DNA from: Chrysomallon squamiferum
Lineage: Eukaryota > Mollusca > Gastropoda > Neomphalida > Peltospiridae
DNA: 64,000 nucleotides
NCBI GenBank assembly: GCA_012295275.1
Contig: CM022665.1
Location: 11,748,976-11,812,975, forward strand
Direction of reading: 5' to 3'
In this document: one piece after another, positions 38,041-50,609 of the stretch
Position numbering within the stretch: position 1 is the stretch's first letter
How the letters are laid out: every line of letters starts with the position of its first letter
The notes under the pieces: model-generated
The model's database searches: none
The model's input: the letters and a program-made list of their open reading frames with translations, nothing else
Told to the model about the DNA's origin: nothing
Program-made: the position numbers and the translations under genes

Positions 38041-39949
38041 TCTTTCAGTATAAATATTAGTTTGGTTGTGTTGTTCAATAAGTTAAGAAGCTTTTTTATT
38101 TAACGATGGTAATTTATTGATTGACGTGGGTTTTTTTTTTTTTTTTTTTTTTTCAAATGGCAACAGACAGGAATAAGAGAAACTGTAAATATTTAAAATT
38201 TATTTTCTCTAGTAATTATATTTTTCATTTCAAAGTGAATGTAATAAAATATCCAAACTTAAACTGCATGATTGTATGATAATTTTATGCTATGTTGTTG
38301 CGTTAAAAATCATTTTCCATAATATTTTATGCCTTTCCTTTTCCAGAACAACAACAACAACAACAACAATAATAACAATAATAATAATAATAATAACAAC
38401 AACAACAATAACAAACACAAATTCAAAGAGCTACGGGGAAATAATCTCATCACCTTAAAAAATATATAACAATAAACAGATTCCCACACACACTAATTAA
38501 TTTATACAGAAAATATTTCCAGATATTACTGCATACAGAACATCACTTGATGCATGGTGTATGTTCTACGGTGGCTGGTCAACACTTTCTGATGTCGGAG
38601 TCTCTCGCCATGGTTAGTTCAGCAAACGCTGTCTATTTTGTAGAACAATTTGTACGACACCTCTCAGCGTGTTTAAAGGATTCGTAGCTTGGTTATCGCC
38701 AACAGTCTGGAAGCCCAAATCTCACCGAGTGACTCTCTTTAAAATAATAATAATAAAAGTCAAAATAACTTCAATAATTCATATTATTATTATTTTTTTT
38801 AAACCAAACAAAAAAACAAACACCACAAAACACCACACACAAACACACACACACACACACACACAGGCAGAGAGCCAGACAGACAGACACACACACACAA
38901 ACAGAAACACACACACAGTCTAAATTTACATACATACTTACATACATAATTCATTCGTTCGTTTTCATATAAACAGGTCATTGTTTCTTTATTGCATTCC
39001 TTGATTCTTTCTTCAGTATATTTGTAGAACAAGGACGATGCAATTCAAAATGGATCTTCTTGTCCTAAACGACATTATTTGTAGGTCACCAAAGGTTTTT
39101 TTTATTGAGTTTAATTTTGTTTTTGTTTTTTTGAGAGGTGGGGTTTTGTGGGTTTTTTGTTGTTTTTTTTTTTTTTTTTTTTTTAGATAATTAGCATAAA
39201 CAGATTACTTTAAATTTTTAAGTGCTCCAATTTCATGTTCAAAACATTTCTCACTCCGCTCCTCTTTTCTTTTCTTCTTTTTCTGTTGTTTAATGAAAAT
39301 TATCATGAACAATATTTACTGTCTGACATATGCAAAGTTTTAGAGAATTGTAATTCTGTTTTACTCTGGGATGGGTAAGAACCCCGTACCTATTATGAAT
39401 CCAAATATTCTGGAAACTTGATGAAGAAAATATTCATAGACATGATTTATTAGGTCTAAAATTATTATTCGTTATTTTAGTAGCCATTTCTGAGTTGTAT
39501 TATGAAGGAAAATGTTAAACATTCTCACAGCTGTTAAAAAAAAAAAAAAAAAAAAAAAAATTAAGAGGACATTAATTTCAGAATAATCTTTGGTTAACAA
39601 CATCATGTGAAAAATAAATAAATAAATAAACAGACAAAGAAACAAATCGTGAGATATTTATAAAATTTTTTTAGAAAAAAGAAAGAAATGAAAACATTAT
39701 ATTCAGCACTTACAGGGAAAGATTTTTTTATAAACATTTAAAAGCAATCCGTATGGTATTTAAACACCTGGAAATCAAACTAACCATGACTGTTTGTTAC
39801 ATTATTATTGTTACTACTACTACTACCATCACGAGTACTGTTACTTTCATGATCATTATTTTTGTTAGTAAACCTTTTATGCGGTCGCTGAATGGACTGA
39901 ATATAAATAAAGTTCTGTTCTGTAAGCTTGTTAACCCTATTTTGCTGCA
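38041..39949. other. AT-rich DNA with CAA/TAA and CA arrays
   Basis: T-run (about 38131-38153), CAA/TAA triplets (38346-38414), a unique patch (38510-38740), compound CA arrays (38821-38918), T-run (about 39165-39184), A-run (about 39536-39560) and AAAT units. No gene seen. Confidence 0.7.
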
Positions 39950-40480
39950 TTAGGGATTAATTAAAAAGAAGAGAACATTGTTCTCACATCTTGCCAATTA
40001 GTTTTGAAGAAGAGCCTGTATAAGGATACGATCCTAGAAGCTATCAGCCTTAGGGTCGATGGCTTAACAACATGGGCGTTCAGGGACAGCAGGCCGTATA
40101 CTTTCTACGAGTGGACCCCCTTCAGTGATGTCGTCCAACAAAAAGGTCAAGTGGGGATAGCTGTCCAGGGAAACACAGGCCAAACAGGGCCAACTTACTC
40201 CAGGACAAGATTAAACACGACAGGATAGCCTAGAGAGAATTTTAAAAATCACACGGAAATCGCGCGTACGACAATTGTGTGATTGAAAAATGATATTGGC
40301 TTAGAAGGAAAGAAGTCCTCCATATTAAACAGGAAGACTGTTCAGAGCATTGTCCGCTAAAAACTCACTAGACAAATTCGAAACTGTCTTGAGGCCAGCT
40401 CCGTTGCGAGGCTTGTGACAAATGGTAGGGCGGAAACTGGTCGCTTGAAGGTATATTCTATACCAGAAAGTGTTTTATTC
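39950..40480. other. Unrecognised complex segment, possible coding relic
   Basis: This block has balanced base use over about 500 bp and a 74-codon frame at 40004-40228 with residues such as YTFYEWTPFSDVVQQKGQ. Further downstream, other frames stay interrupted by stops. The look is of a decayed mobile-element or pseudogene fragment, but I cannot assign a family. A non-coding element is equally possible. Confidence 0.25.
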
Positions 40481-42030
40481 GAAAATTTATGAAGCGTAAA
40501 TAATAGTTTGTTATTTTATATTGAAAACACAGTTTGTCCTGTTGTCCATTGAGTTCTTTTCAAATCGGTTACTTTAATCTTTTAATCACACCATATGTTG
40601 TGCCCTAGAGGAAGATGGCGTTTTTTGTGTTATACATTTCATAATTATATAGCTGTGACATAGCGGCGATTTGCTAAGAAGAACAAAAATATATTTTCCC
40701 TATTAAAAATTAATCCTCATACTTTTATAATATTTAAAAAAAAAAAAAAAATAATAATAAAAAAGAAAGAATTATAATAATGAAATAAATTAAGGCTTCA
40801 AAATTTGGACATTTACTGATATTTCTGAAAAATAAAATAAAATAATAATAATAATAATTATTATTATTAGTAGTAGTAGTATAGTAGCAGTGGCAGTAGT
40901 AGTAGAAGTAGTAGTAGTAGTAGTAGAAGCAGTAGTAGCATGCAAGGTTGAAGTATTAAATTTTCAGTTTTGTTTAATTATTGTTCTTGTCTGAATCATT
41001 TAAAAGCACAAGTGGGACCTGTTCTTTTACAACAGAAAAACAAACATTTAAAGTTCATTCATTCATCCAGTCATCCATCCATCCATTCATTAGTTCATTT
41101 ATCTCTCGATTCATCCATTTATTCAGAATTACCCAAATAACTGAACTCAAATACGCTAGTTTTATTTAATAAAGTTAATTACGAAAACGTCACTAAGTTT
41201 ATCAATGATTACATTGCACCAAAAAATTATATTTGCGCCCATTGCTGCCGTGTGCATTATGTAAATTTGTTCTTTGTGCAAATATTAATATACATCAGTG
41301 TACAAAGTCATGGTCAGAGAATTATTTGTATGTTTCTTGTTTATCTGACTGGAATGCTTGTCATTATAGGCGGGATGTCAATCTAAAGATCCAGTTCCTG
41401 GTTACTCTGTTATAGCCGTTGTTTCAATATTCCATAACCTGTATTGTTTGTTCTGTATCAAATATAATATATTTAATAATGCGTTAGACAGAAGCTTTAA
41501 GACAGTGTGCAAACATACAGTCAACAGAATCTACAAATACACAATTCCAAACAAATACAAATGTCAAAAAAAAGCTCTTGCAAATAGATATAAACATATT
41601 TTTATTCTCCCGCTCACACGCACGCATAAAGAAACAAACACACACGTACACCTATATTCACAAACGCTGACAGATACGTAAACAAAAGTAAAACACAAAA
41701 ACAAATACTACCAGAAAAAAACACCCAAAAAGAGAAAAACAAAAAACAAAAACAAATATATATATATATATGCATGTGCAATTATGCAAACAGCTAGGCG
41801 TTCGCTATTAGTTACAAAGTTTCTTTTCATTTCACACATAACAGATTTAATATTATTTTTACTACCGAACCATTTGGGGAAAAAATGGGTTATGATACAT
41901 GTTCTTTATAAGCAAATGCTTCAAAATAAACAGCATCGTCTGTATATCTCACAATTAACTTATAGATACTTTTCAATTTCACTGGTCTGGGTTTGGAAAC
42001 GGGTTAACACGTTAACAAAATGATGATACG
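40481..42030. other. AT-rich DNA with TAA/TAG arrays
   Basis: A-run and TAA (about 40735-40760), TAA then TAG (40833-40940), TTCA/ATCC units (about 41056-41100), CA-rich DNA (about 41615-41660) and AT (about 41756-41772). Frames of 60-79 codons are not recognised. Confidence 0.6.
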
Positions 42031-42760
42031 TTCTTTAATCCAAATATCTGGTATTTGCCGGCCAATCCTTTCCACAAACAAAGTGTTATTTTTGCGATAA
42101 AGAAAAACATAATAAACAACACGGGTGAAACAACAAAACGGATTTCTGCGAGTCGTCCAGATAGACTGTGATTTGATCTGAGCCTCTTTTGTCGGTTTGT
42201 GTATTGTTTGCAATCTTCTCGTTTTTGGGGGAGAAATATGATAATTAACCTCTTATCATGACAGACCAGTTTATTTGTCGAAAGGATTATTATGAAAATT
42301 CCCTCTGCCCCAATTAGAAAAAGGATACGGATGATCCCTCGCTCACAGCGACGGGAGAACGGAAATTTGCCAGATATGTCAAATAATTAAGAAATACGGT
42401 GCTTGACTGGCGCTTAATTCTCAGTCTGTCATACCCGTTAATTTGCCAACTGAAAAATACTTGTTGTAGAGAAGACAGAGTGATACTTAGGAGAAATTAG
42501 CAGGGACGAAACCCAAGTCTTTCGATCATGGCGGCAAACATCTCGTGCGCGCGTGCAAACAAACCTTAGTGCGCAAGTGTTTGATGTGCTATTATAATAA
42601 CAATGAATGAATTCTCTCTGGCGTTATTTTCTCATTAATTTACATCGAGGGGTGGCTGAAACAAGGAGGAAAGAGGATGTTTCACGCTGAATTTACCATG
42701 TGGTACATTGCTCTGTCTGTTTACTTGTGTACGTGTGTTTCTGTTGACAAAATACTGTAG
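42031..42760. other. Unique-sequence island with FOX and SOX motifs
   Basis: About 700 bp almost free of simple repeats. TGCAAACA (42554-42561) and TGTTTAC (42718-42724) fit forkhead sites and AACAATG (42599-42605) fits a SOX site. Homeodomain-type TTAATT cores are scattered through it. No plausible exon. One of the best enhancer candidates in the window. Confidence 0.45.
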
Positions 42761-43390
42761 ACATTTAAAATACAGATAATATAGTTCATTATAACTGAAA
42801 ATTGCCATCTGTAATAAGAATTTTTTTTTTCATTAATTTTGTATTTCCTTTAGTATTTTCTTTGCACTTAGTTCAAAGCAGCTACGATGACAATATAATA
42901 ATAAAAATGAAAAATACTAATTTAGCGTTAGTTCAATAATTGTTGAAATAATAGCTTTAATAGTAGTAGTACTAGTAGTGGTAATAGTAGGACGAGGAGG
43001 AGATTTTAGTAACACGATAGTTGTTTTAATAGTAGTAGTAGTAGTAGCAGCAGCAGCAACAGTAGTAGTAACACTCATTTTAGTAAGAGAAATACTAGCA
43101 GAGTAAAAAAATGTATAAATAATTTAAGAGTTCGCAATAATAGAATAAAATCTAATGGTACTAGGTGTAGCAACAGCATCAACAATTTCAATTTTTTTTC
43201 CTGAATATATTTGTAATAATGTACACTTCCCTTCATATATCTCTTACATAAATCACCGCAGTCAACACGAAAACAAAATTGAGGTAGAATTTATTTTCAA
43301 TAAAATTACAAATATGTAAAAAAAAAAAAAAAACCAACAAAAACAAACTGGAACTCTTAAATAATACGGAAATACTATTTTAATATTGTT
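42761..43390. other. AT-rich DNA with TAG/CAG triplets
   Basis: TAG-type units with CAG interruptions at about 42960-43075 and an A-run at about 43319-43333. No gene seen. Confidence 0.7.
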
Positions 43391-44060
43391 ATCACACATA
43401 TCAACTACTTTGACTGCAGTTTGATTTATTGCCTGAGCCAGATGATTAGCTATACATGTGACAACCGACTGTTTAATGATCACTGGTCTTTTACGGTTCT
43501 GTACAAATAGATATGTGTTCATTTGTTTGTTCAGCTCACGTGTATATATTTGCACGCACACACAATTCAACGTTTACTTTGTCATTTCCATTCTAATGAT
43601 ATTCTGTAAATGACTGTGACCACATACGACGAACATAATAGTTGGTCGTCACAACAAAGGCCAGACGCTGTATTAAACGCCGTCAACTTTATTATTATGA
43701 ATTCAGACAACATCAAGGTACACATGTAATAATCATTTATGATTTGATCGACAAATCATTCTCGCAATTACAAAGCATGTGTGTTTATTTTTTTGATTTG
43801 GTTTTCGTTGACTTACATGCCGGACTGAATGAGAACCCGAAACTCCGTGTTTACCCTACATTTTATGCCTCAGTTATTGGCAAACATAATTTGAATTGGG
43901 GAAAAAGCAAAATGGCGGCTAACGCTAGAACCATTCGCTGTTGAACAATGCCGCGCACGTGGTGAGACACCGGTGTGGACTCTCTGTATTCCCGCACGTC
44001 CAATGGCAAATGAATAAATGTTTCGCGGACTGCTGAATGCCAGTCTAGTCAAAGAGCAAG
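43391..44060. other. Unique-sequence island
   Basis: Complex DNA. AAAATGGCGGC near 43910 resembles a YY1 site, GCAAACA (43880-43886) a FOX site. A 100-codon plus frame at 43642-43944 is not recognised. Poly-A follows at about 44065-44095. Confidence 0.35.
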
Positions 44061-44062
44061 AG

Positions 44063-44098
<36 letters not shown>

Positions 44099-45480
44099 TA
44101 ACCTTTCAGAACGGGTAGCCCAACCCAAATACACTGTATTGTTCACATTTCCGAAATGCTAAAGGTAAAAACGTTCTTGATCAACGCTTATTAATTTTTC
44201 AGACCGCGTGTACGGGGTACAATTTATTATATATAATACGATTCTTCTGAATTTCTATTTATTGGTATTCCTGCATGTGTAGGAAGCTTTCATTCAAATT
44301 TTTATTCACTCCAGCATGTTTTTTTCTTTCTTTTCTCGAATAGACACGGTTTGATTATATTAATTTTAGAACCCGATTTTGTTGTCTACTAAAGAAATGG
44401 TGACATTGATATGCGTAAAAAATATGAATCAAACATTAATATATTGATATACTGATACATGACCCATGATATTATTTTGGAATTAAATGTTTATATGTGC
44501 ATATATATATATATAAAGTAAGTGTAAAGTAATCGTGTACATAGAATTTACATATCATGTTGCTGATTGTAATACCTCTAAAGTTTTTTGTTCTCTATTT
44601 ATAACACTTTTATCAATTAATTATATATATATTAAGTCAAGTTATAAACGTTTAGATCACAAACATACTGTTTTCAAGTTATACAAAATTCTGTTAACAG
44701 AAGAAAAATAAATAGAAAAAAGTAACTGTTCTAAAGAGATAATTATGACTAGATTTTTGTGTACTAAATACTTTGGTATTTGCCTTATTGTCTTTTTGAA
44801 AAATCTGTGTAAAATATCTAAGAATCGGTAAGAACTGAACACAGAAAATCGTCAGAGGGCTGTTTCTGTTACAGAATGTTTATAATTTAATTTTCTCTGA
44901 TATATAACGTGTCAGGAGAGTGTTATAACCTGAAAGTAATTTAAGAACATAATGCTTAATTCACTTGCACCAATTTACACAATAATCCAAGTCAAAATAT
45001 TTTATTATTCTGTAATGAACTGCAAAAAGTAGAGGATCCAGAATATGCTATTTGTCGTTCACTGGGTAGAGATTGTTCAGTCATTACGTACTTCGAATAT
45101 TCAAATCTCAAGAGTAATACGAGGAATATATACTGTTGAAAAAAAGATATGTTAGGATTTTTAATTCCAAACAAATACAGATTTAAAATAAATAAATAAA
45201 TAAAATTAATTAATAAATTAATTTTGCCAATCACTATTTAATATTTAGAAATTATTCGAGTAAAACAATATATAATCATTATTCTTTTCACAACAAACTT
45301 TGGATGGGTAACAGTCAAACATACAGAAGACAAATGGAGATTATTAAATGTAGTATTTCTTATTATTTATGTTATTTATTCATAAGACTAACATTTCTTT
45401 CTATTCAGTATTCCGCCGTTCTTTAATTAAATTTATTTATTTTTAAATTTCACAATTAAGCTTAGTAACATTTAGAAACA
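44061..45480. other. AT-rich intergenic DNA
   Basis: Unique but AT-rich, with a short AT run (about 44502-44515) and AAAT units (about 45187-45205). No gene seen. Confidence 0.55.
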
Positions 45481-46682
45481 GGTAAAACCAAACTCCATCA
45501 GAAGCTACAATAGCACATTAATTTTAATACAGCCCCCTACTGATATAACTGCAGTATTTTCCCCCGACACTTCAACAAATAGATTTATTTCATTATCACA
45601 TCTTAATTCAATGTTTAAAAACTACAACAAACCCCAGCTCATCTCCTTGATCTCCCAAACCAAGGCCCAACTCACCCGTATCTTTAATAATTATTGGCTT
45701 TATGAATACTTTATAACTTGAGCATTATACGCCAATTTAACACCACCAAACCTAACAACCACCATCAAGAAGTTGCTTTGACGTCCAATTCAGCTTGCTT
45801 TGTGAGAGTTTAATTCGGCGTAAAGACCCGCTGATAAAATGAAGCCTAAATGATAGGGTCATAATGTCGCTGCTCTTTTGAGAAACAAGAGTCAAGCAAG
45901 ACATCAATCGCCGTACAATGGTAGCCTCCTTGGGCCAATCGGCGATCGAGTTGAAAACTAACCAGCCAGTCGCAGAGCTCCGCAGAGCATTAAATATCCC
46001 TTTGCAACGTTGTTGATGAGTGGACCACCCTGGTGTCGAAATGCGGGGATAATTGTTGGCGGCGCTGAGACACAAATCTTTGGGAGTGGGGCAGCAAATC
46101 CCTTTACATTACTTTTATAACAACGTTTACGCTCAATTTAACATCCAACATCCAACTGCATAGTTAAGAGAGCCGACAATATGGAGGGAACTAAATTATC
46201 CTTCACGTCTGCCTATCAGTGTGAAATCAACCACATGGGGGATACATGAGTTAAACGCATTACTTCCGCTTCGATGGAAAGAGTTCTTGCGAGCGCGAGC
46301 ATCAAAGCGCGCAAAAACGTGCATATGCCCATGCGTCGGTTATTGAAAATTTCGAGTGGACTTTTCAAGTGGCCAACAAAAATCGGCTTGATTTTAATAT
46401 TTCTTTGGGGGGGGGGGATACTTTCGAAATTAAAATGAACTTAGCAGATTTAATGTTGTATTGAGAGCGAGGGAAAGGGTAGATTACTGGGGTTTTCACA
46501 ACGACGCATGTCGACGAGCTAGCCACTCGATGTGCCGTTAATTCTCAAACAGACATTCTGAGAAATATGGCTGGCACTTAAAAACACAGAGAATACTTTT
46601 GACATTGGCTCTTTAATGAAACCCCCTGTTTTCAGCCCTGACGCTTAGAGGCATGATTTATGAGAGGTGTGTTCCTTGCTTC

Positions 46683-46690
<8 letters not shown>
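45481..46690. other. Large unique-sequence island with NKX2 and T-box motifs
   Basis: About 1.2 kb of complex, CpG-bearing DNA. TCAAGTG (46365-46371) fits an NKX2 site and AGGTGTG (46665-46671) a T-box half-site. An 11-base G-run lies at 46407-46417. The 107-codon minus frame at 45752-46075 is not recognised. Strong candidate for a regulatory block. Confidence 0.45.
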
Positions 46691-46713
<23 letters not shown>

Positions 46714-46802
46714 CGTTAAGAATTTGTTATTCTCACTCGCAGATGTGCCCGGTTATTACGCCATTAAAAAGTGATGTTTGACAAACACGACTTTACCGAA
46801 AG

Positions 46803-46841
<39 letters not shown>

Positions 46842-47810
46842 ATACTTTAGATTTTAGTTTTAATTAGAAAGTAATTCAGACAATTTTTACACTAATGTGT
46901 AATCTAGTTAAATAATAATTAATAATAAAAATATAAATGAAAATAATTTTAAAAAATAAAATAAAAATAAAATAAAATAATAAAAATAAATCAGTAAATA
47001 AATAAATAAATAAATAAATAATAAATAAACAAACAAATAAACAAACAAACAAAGAGATAAATAAATAAATAATTTAAAAATGTTTTGCACACTGTTGTAA
47101 TTTTTTATTACATAAATTATTAAATTAAAATGTACTAATGTACATAGTTTGTGTGAATAAAAGTATGCATGAGACAAAGATAGAAAGGGAATTTTACATC
47201 AGAAATATACAAATATAACAGATATATATTATCTACCCACATGCGTACATACAAAATCAAACACACACGCACACACATATAGAGCCATATGCATACACAC
47301 AGAGACTCACATACATACATACACAGGCACATTTAAACATACACAGACACACATATACACACAGACACATACGTCATTTCCAATAAGCCTATCTAGCTAT
47401 TTCCCTTTCCATTACGTGTTCCATGCCAGTAGTATGTTTTCTTTCCTTTCTATGGGTAAGTGCATACAAAAGATTCCTTTCTGCTAATCGGTAAGAGTAA
47501 CCCATATAATCGTCATCAGAAATATAATGACAGTTAACAGTGGGATATTTGTATTCAAACATTCATTCACACATTCATTCAAGGACTCAACATTAAATTG
47601 CATAATGATGAATGAACGTAATTTTAACAATATCTGAATATATTTTAATATTAAACTTATACTTTCCATCAGCCTTTTTCTTTTCTTTTTTGTGTGTGTG
47701 TGCGTGGGTGCAGCATGTTTTTAATACTAATATATTTTAACATCATCGTAACTGACACTCTTAGCATCTTATGTTATCATTATTACAGCTGTTATTTTTC
47801 CTGATATTAC

Positions 47811-47861
<51 letters not shown>

Positions 47862-47930
47862 ACAGAGGAAATAACAAGTCCATATCAAAATTCCTTTTTC
47901 GATAAGCGCAAAAAAAAAAAAAAAAAAGTT
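46691..47930. other. Low-complexity DNA
   Basis: T-run (about 46687-46713), A-run (about 46807-46839), AAAT/AAAC units (about 46950-47070), CA/TACA-rich DNA (about 47255-47370), TTA (about 47814-47860) and an A-run (about 47910-47927). No gene seen. Confidence 0.8.
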
Positions 47931-48589
47931 TTTATCGTGAGCACGGTTTTGATTGAACTTTATTAAATAAAATCAACAGTATAAAAATCAGCACGAGCTG
48001 GTCTCGCGCAGTGGGGTGATATTGTAACAATGCAGCGCGAGTATGTCTCGTGCAATATTCATTCCTTAGACATTTTTGTGTGAATAACAAACACCTTTGT
48101 GTGTCTTCCTGTGAGTCGCCCCGTACTTGGTACTTTCACCTGGTTAGTGAAATACTATAGAAAGGTAAACAATAAAATAAAAATTAATTTCTCTGTCAAT
48201 AGATGCACGTGCGCTTTTCATTATTTTACCTACGCTTGTGAAGGGGAAGCGGGGACATTGCTGAGCAATAAAATGAAAAATAGAAGATTAAAAATAAAAT
48301 AAAATAAAATAAAATAAAATAAATAAATAAATTTCATTAAATAAAATAAAATAAAGTACAGTAAAATTAGGTATATATATTTTTAAAACAACCCCCCCCA
48401 CCAAAAAACACCAAAACAAACAAACAAACAAACAAACAAACAAACAACCATATAATAAATAAATAAATAAAATAAAATAAAATAAAATAAAAATAAATTA
48501 AATTAAATAAGCAAAAAAATAAAAATAAAAATTTTAATAAAAAATAAAAATAAAAATAAAAATAATAATAATAACAATCTGGCAGCAAG
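47931..48589. other. Small unique patch then AAAAT/AAAC arrays
   Basis: 47931-48270 is complex with a 67-codon unrecognised frame. 48289-48565 is AAAAT, AAAC (48417-48446) and AAAT units with a C8 run at 48392-48399. Confidence 0.6.
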
Positions 48590-49240
48590 TGATTTCTTAC
48601 ATTTAAACTGCAATAACACGAAAATAAGACATCGGTAAACGGTGGCAGTTTTCGAATCAATTTCACAGGCCGGTGGGTGGCCTGGGTAATCCGTCTATTA
48701 CAAGGAAACAATGTTCTCCAACAAACTTATCCACGTGTTCTAGTTTGGAGCTTGTTTCGTTGCCCACACCTTTTGTGGTCTACCGTAGAACTGAAGCGGT
48801 GAAAATTCAATGCATCGCTTAGAGACCCATGAAAAGACTGCGCTGCGGTGATCTGGCAAGGGTCTGGCAGAAAAGAACTCGAGGAGCACGGATTAAAATG
48901 TGAATGAGATACTCCAGTGACAAAAATTATTCTCTTGTCCTCGTCTTGCGATGAAAGATTGGTGCCCGGCCTTCCCAGGCAGGAGGTGAAGACTGGGGAG
49001 TCATGACGGCCCAGGTGTGGTTCGGATTGATAGAATGATAAAAAAAAAAAAAAAAAAAAATATCGCATACCTATTTTGTAATATAACTCTTTAAATCACC
49101 GCCTTCGTCGAATGATAGGAATACTTCGAACTCGAGATTTCGAATACCACGCTGAAGACGTGTTGCTATGGTCAGACAGTTATTGTGTGATGGAGTAGAT
49201 GAGAATCAAAGATTTGCTCACTGTTGTCCAGTATGTGAAT
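48590..49240. other. Unique-sequence island
   Basis: CpG-bearing complex DNA interrupted by an A-run at about 49040-49060. The minus frame at 48727-49068 (113 codons) starts inside or beside that A-run and is not recognised. Confidence 0.35.
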
Positions 49241-49790
49241 AGGAGGATAAGTCTACTTGTACACTTTTAAATTTAGGTTACGTAGTTTATGAAGGTACAA
49301 TGACAGATACAGATACATATACATGTACATACACCCGTATGCAAGCATGCATGCATACATACACATATACAAACGTAAATATATACGCACGTATCTACGC
49401 TCATACACACATGCATATACGTTCACATTTACATTACATACATAGATATATACACTTTCATTGTGAATCCATCCTTACATACATTCATAAGTATATAGAG
49501 ACACACACACACAGACACACAAACACACACACACACATCTATGAACCTTACAATTAAACTTATCTATAACTAGAATCAGACTGTTGTCAATTTAAATGTA
49601 ATCGTCCTATGTTTCATCCTTCTGTCCAATTCACTTTTTGAAAATATAATTTTGGTGATCCATAAACAGCAGCAGCAGCCACAGAAACAACAACAACAAC
49701 AATAATATCCTATACCAAAAACAATTTTAAAAAGAAATGAAAAAAAAAAAAAAAGAGTGTGTTAAGAAAAAGAAATTACAGAAAAAACAG
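49241..49790. repeat. TACA/CA-rich array and CAG/CAA triplets
   Basis: Imperfect TACA/CACA units (about 49300-49535), CAG/CAA triplets (about 49667-49702) and an A-run at about 49740-49754. Confidence 0.85.
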
Positions 49791-50350
49791 CCTTGAAAGA
49801 TGGAGTCCAAAACCTGAACCCGGAAGGTAACGCTGCACGTGCATTTCAATGACGTCAGCTAATCGCTTCTACGTTCGTCACAATAAGCCACGAACGACCC
49901 CATCCGGCAGCAATTGTGCTTTTAAACTGAGATAATTGGTAGAGCTTTAGGCTATACCCTTCAACTATAGGTGTCTATCGATCGTTGAAAAAGTGACACG
50001 AAAATCATTTTCTGTACAATAAAAGACTTGATTGTTTCAGAAGTTGCGCGAACTCGCCAACTCGAGAGAGATAGGCACGGGCTTCATTCACTCCGCGTTC
50101 CACCATCACCTTGCAAAAAATCACAGATCTTTAGCGGACTTCATTGAATATAAACTTGTTTTGTTTTCGTGAACGAACAACACACTTACCACTAATTGAT
50201 TTAATGGTTTTGAGACCACGGTGGCTTAGAGAACTGCTTTTCACATTGTTTGACGTAATTCTCGCACACTCAGACGAGATTTGGATTACGTAATATGTGA
50301 TAAATGACTATGTTTTGCTCAAGAGCTTTTTAACGCCGGTTAGAGCAAAA
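49791..50350. other. Unique-sequence island with G-box and full CRE palindrome
   Basis: GCACGTGC (49835-49842) is a palindromic E-box and TGACGTCA (49850-49857) a perfect CRE, only 7 bp apart. The rest of the island is CpG-bearing and has no plausible exon. Candidate promoter or enhancer. Confidence 0.45.
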
Positions 50351-50576
50351 AGGAGAAGAAAAGAAATTAAAAGAATAATAAAAATAAAAATAGAAATAAC
50401 ATTAAGTAGAAGAAAATAAGACATTTAAAGTAAATTTAAGAGTTAAATCAATGTACAAATTATCTCTTTTTTTTATGCATTAAATTACAGAGTATAAATT
50501 AATAACATACTGAGATATCTTTGATTTCTGCAGATGGACAATTCAGTATTCGAAATTTCAATAGCCTGGAAAACCA

Positions 50577-50609
<33 letters not shown>

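Noticed and set aside
45752-46075. 107-codon minus-strand frame
   Set aside because: No recognised family; the island has regulatory rather than coding features.
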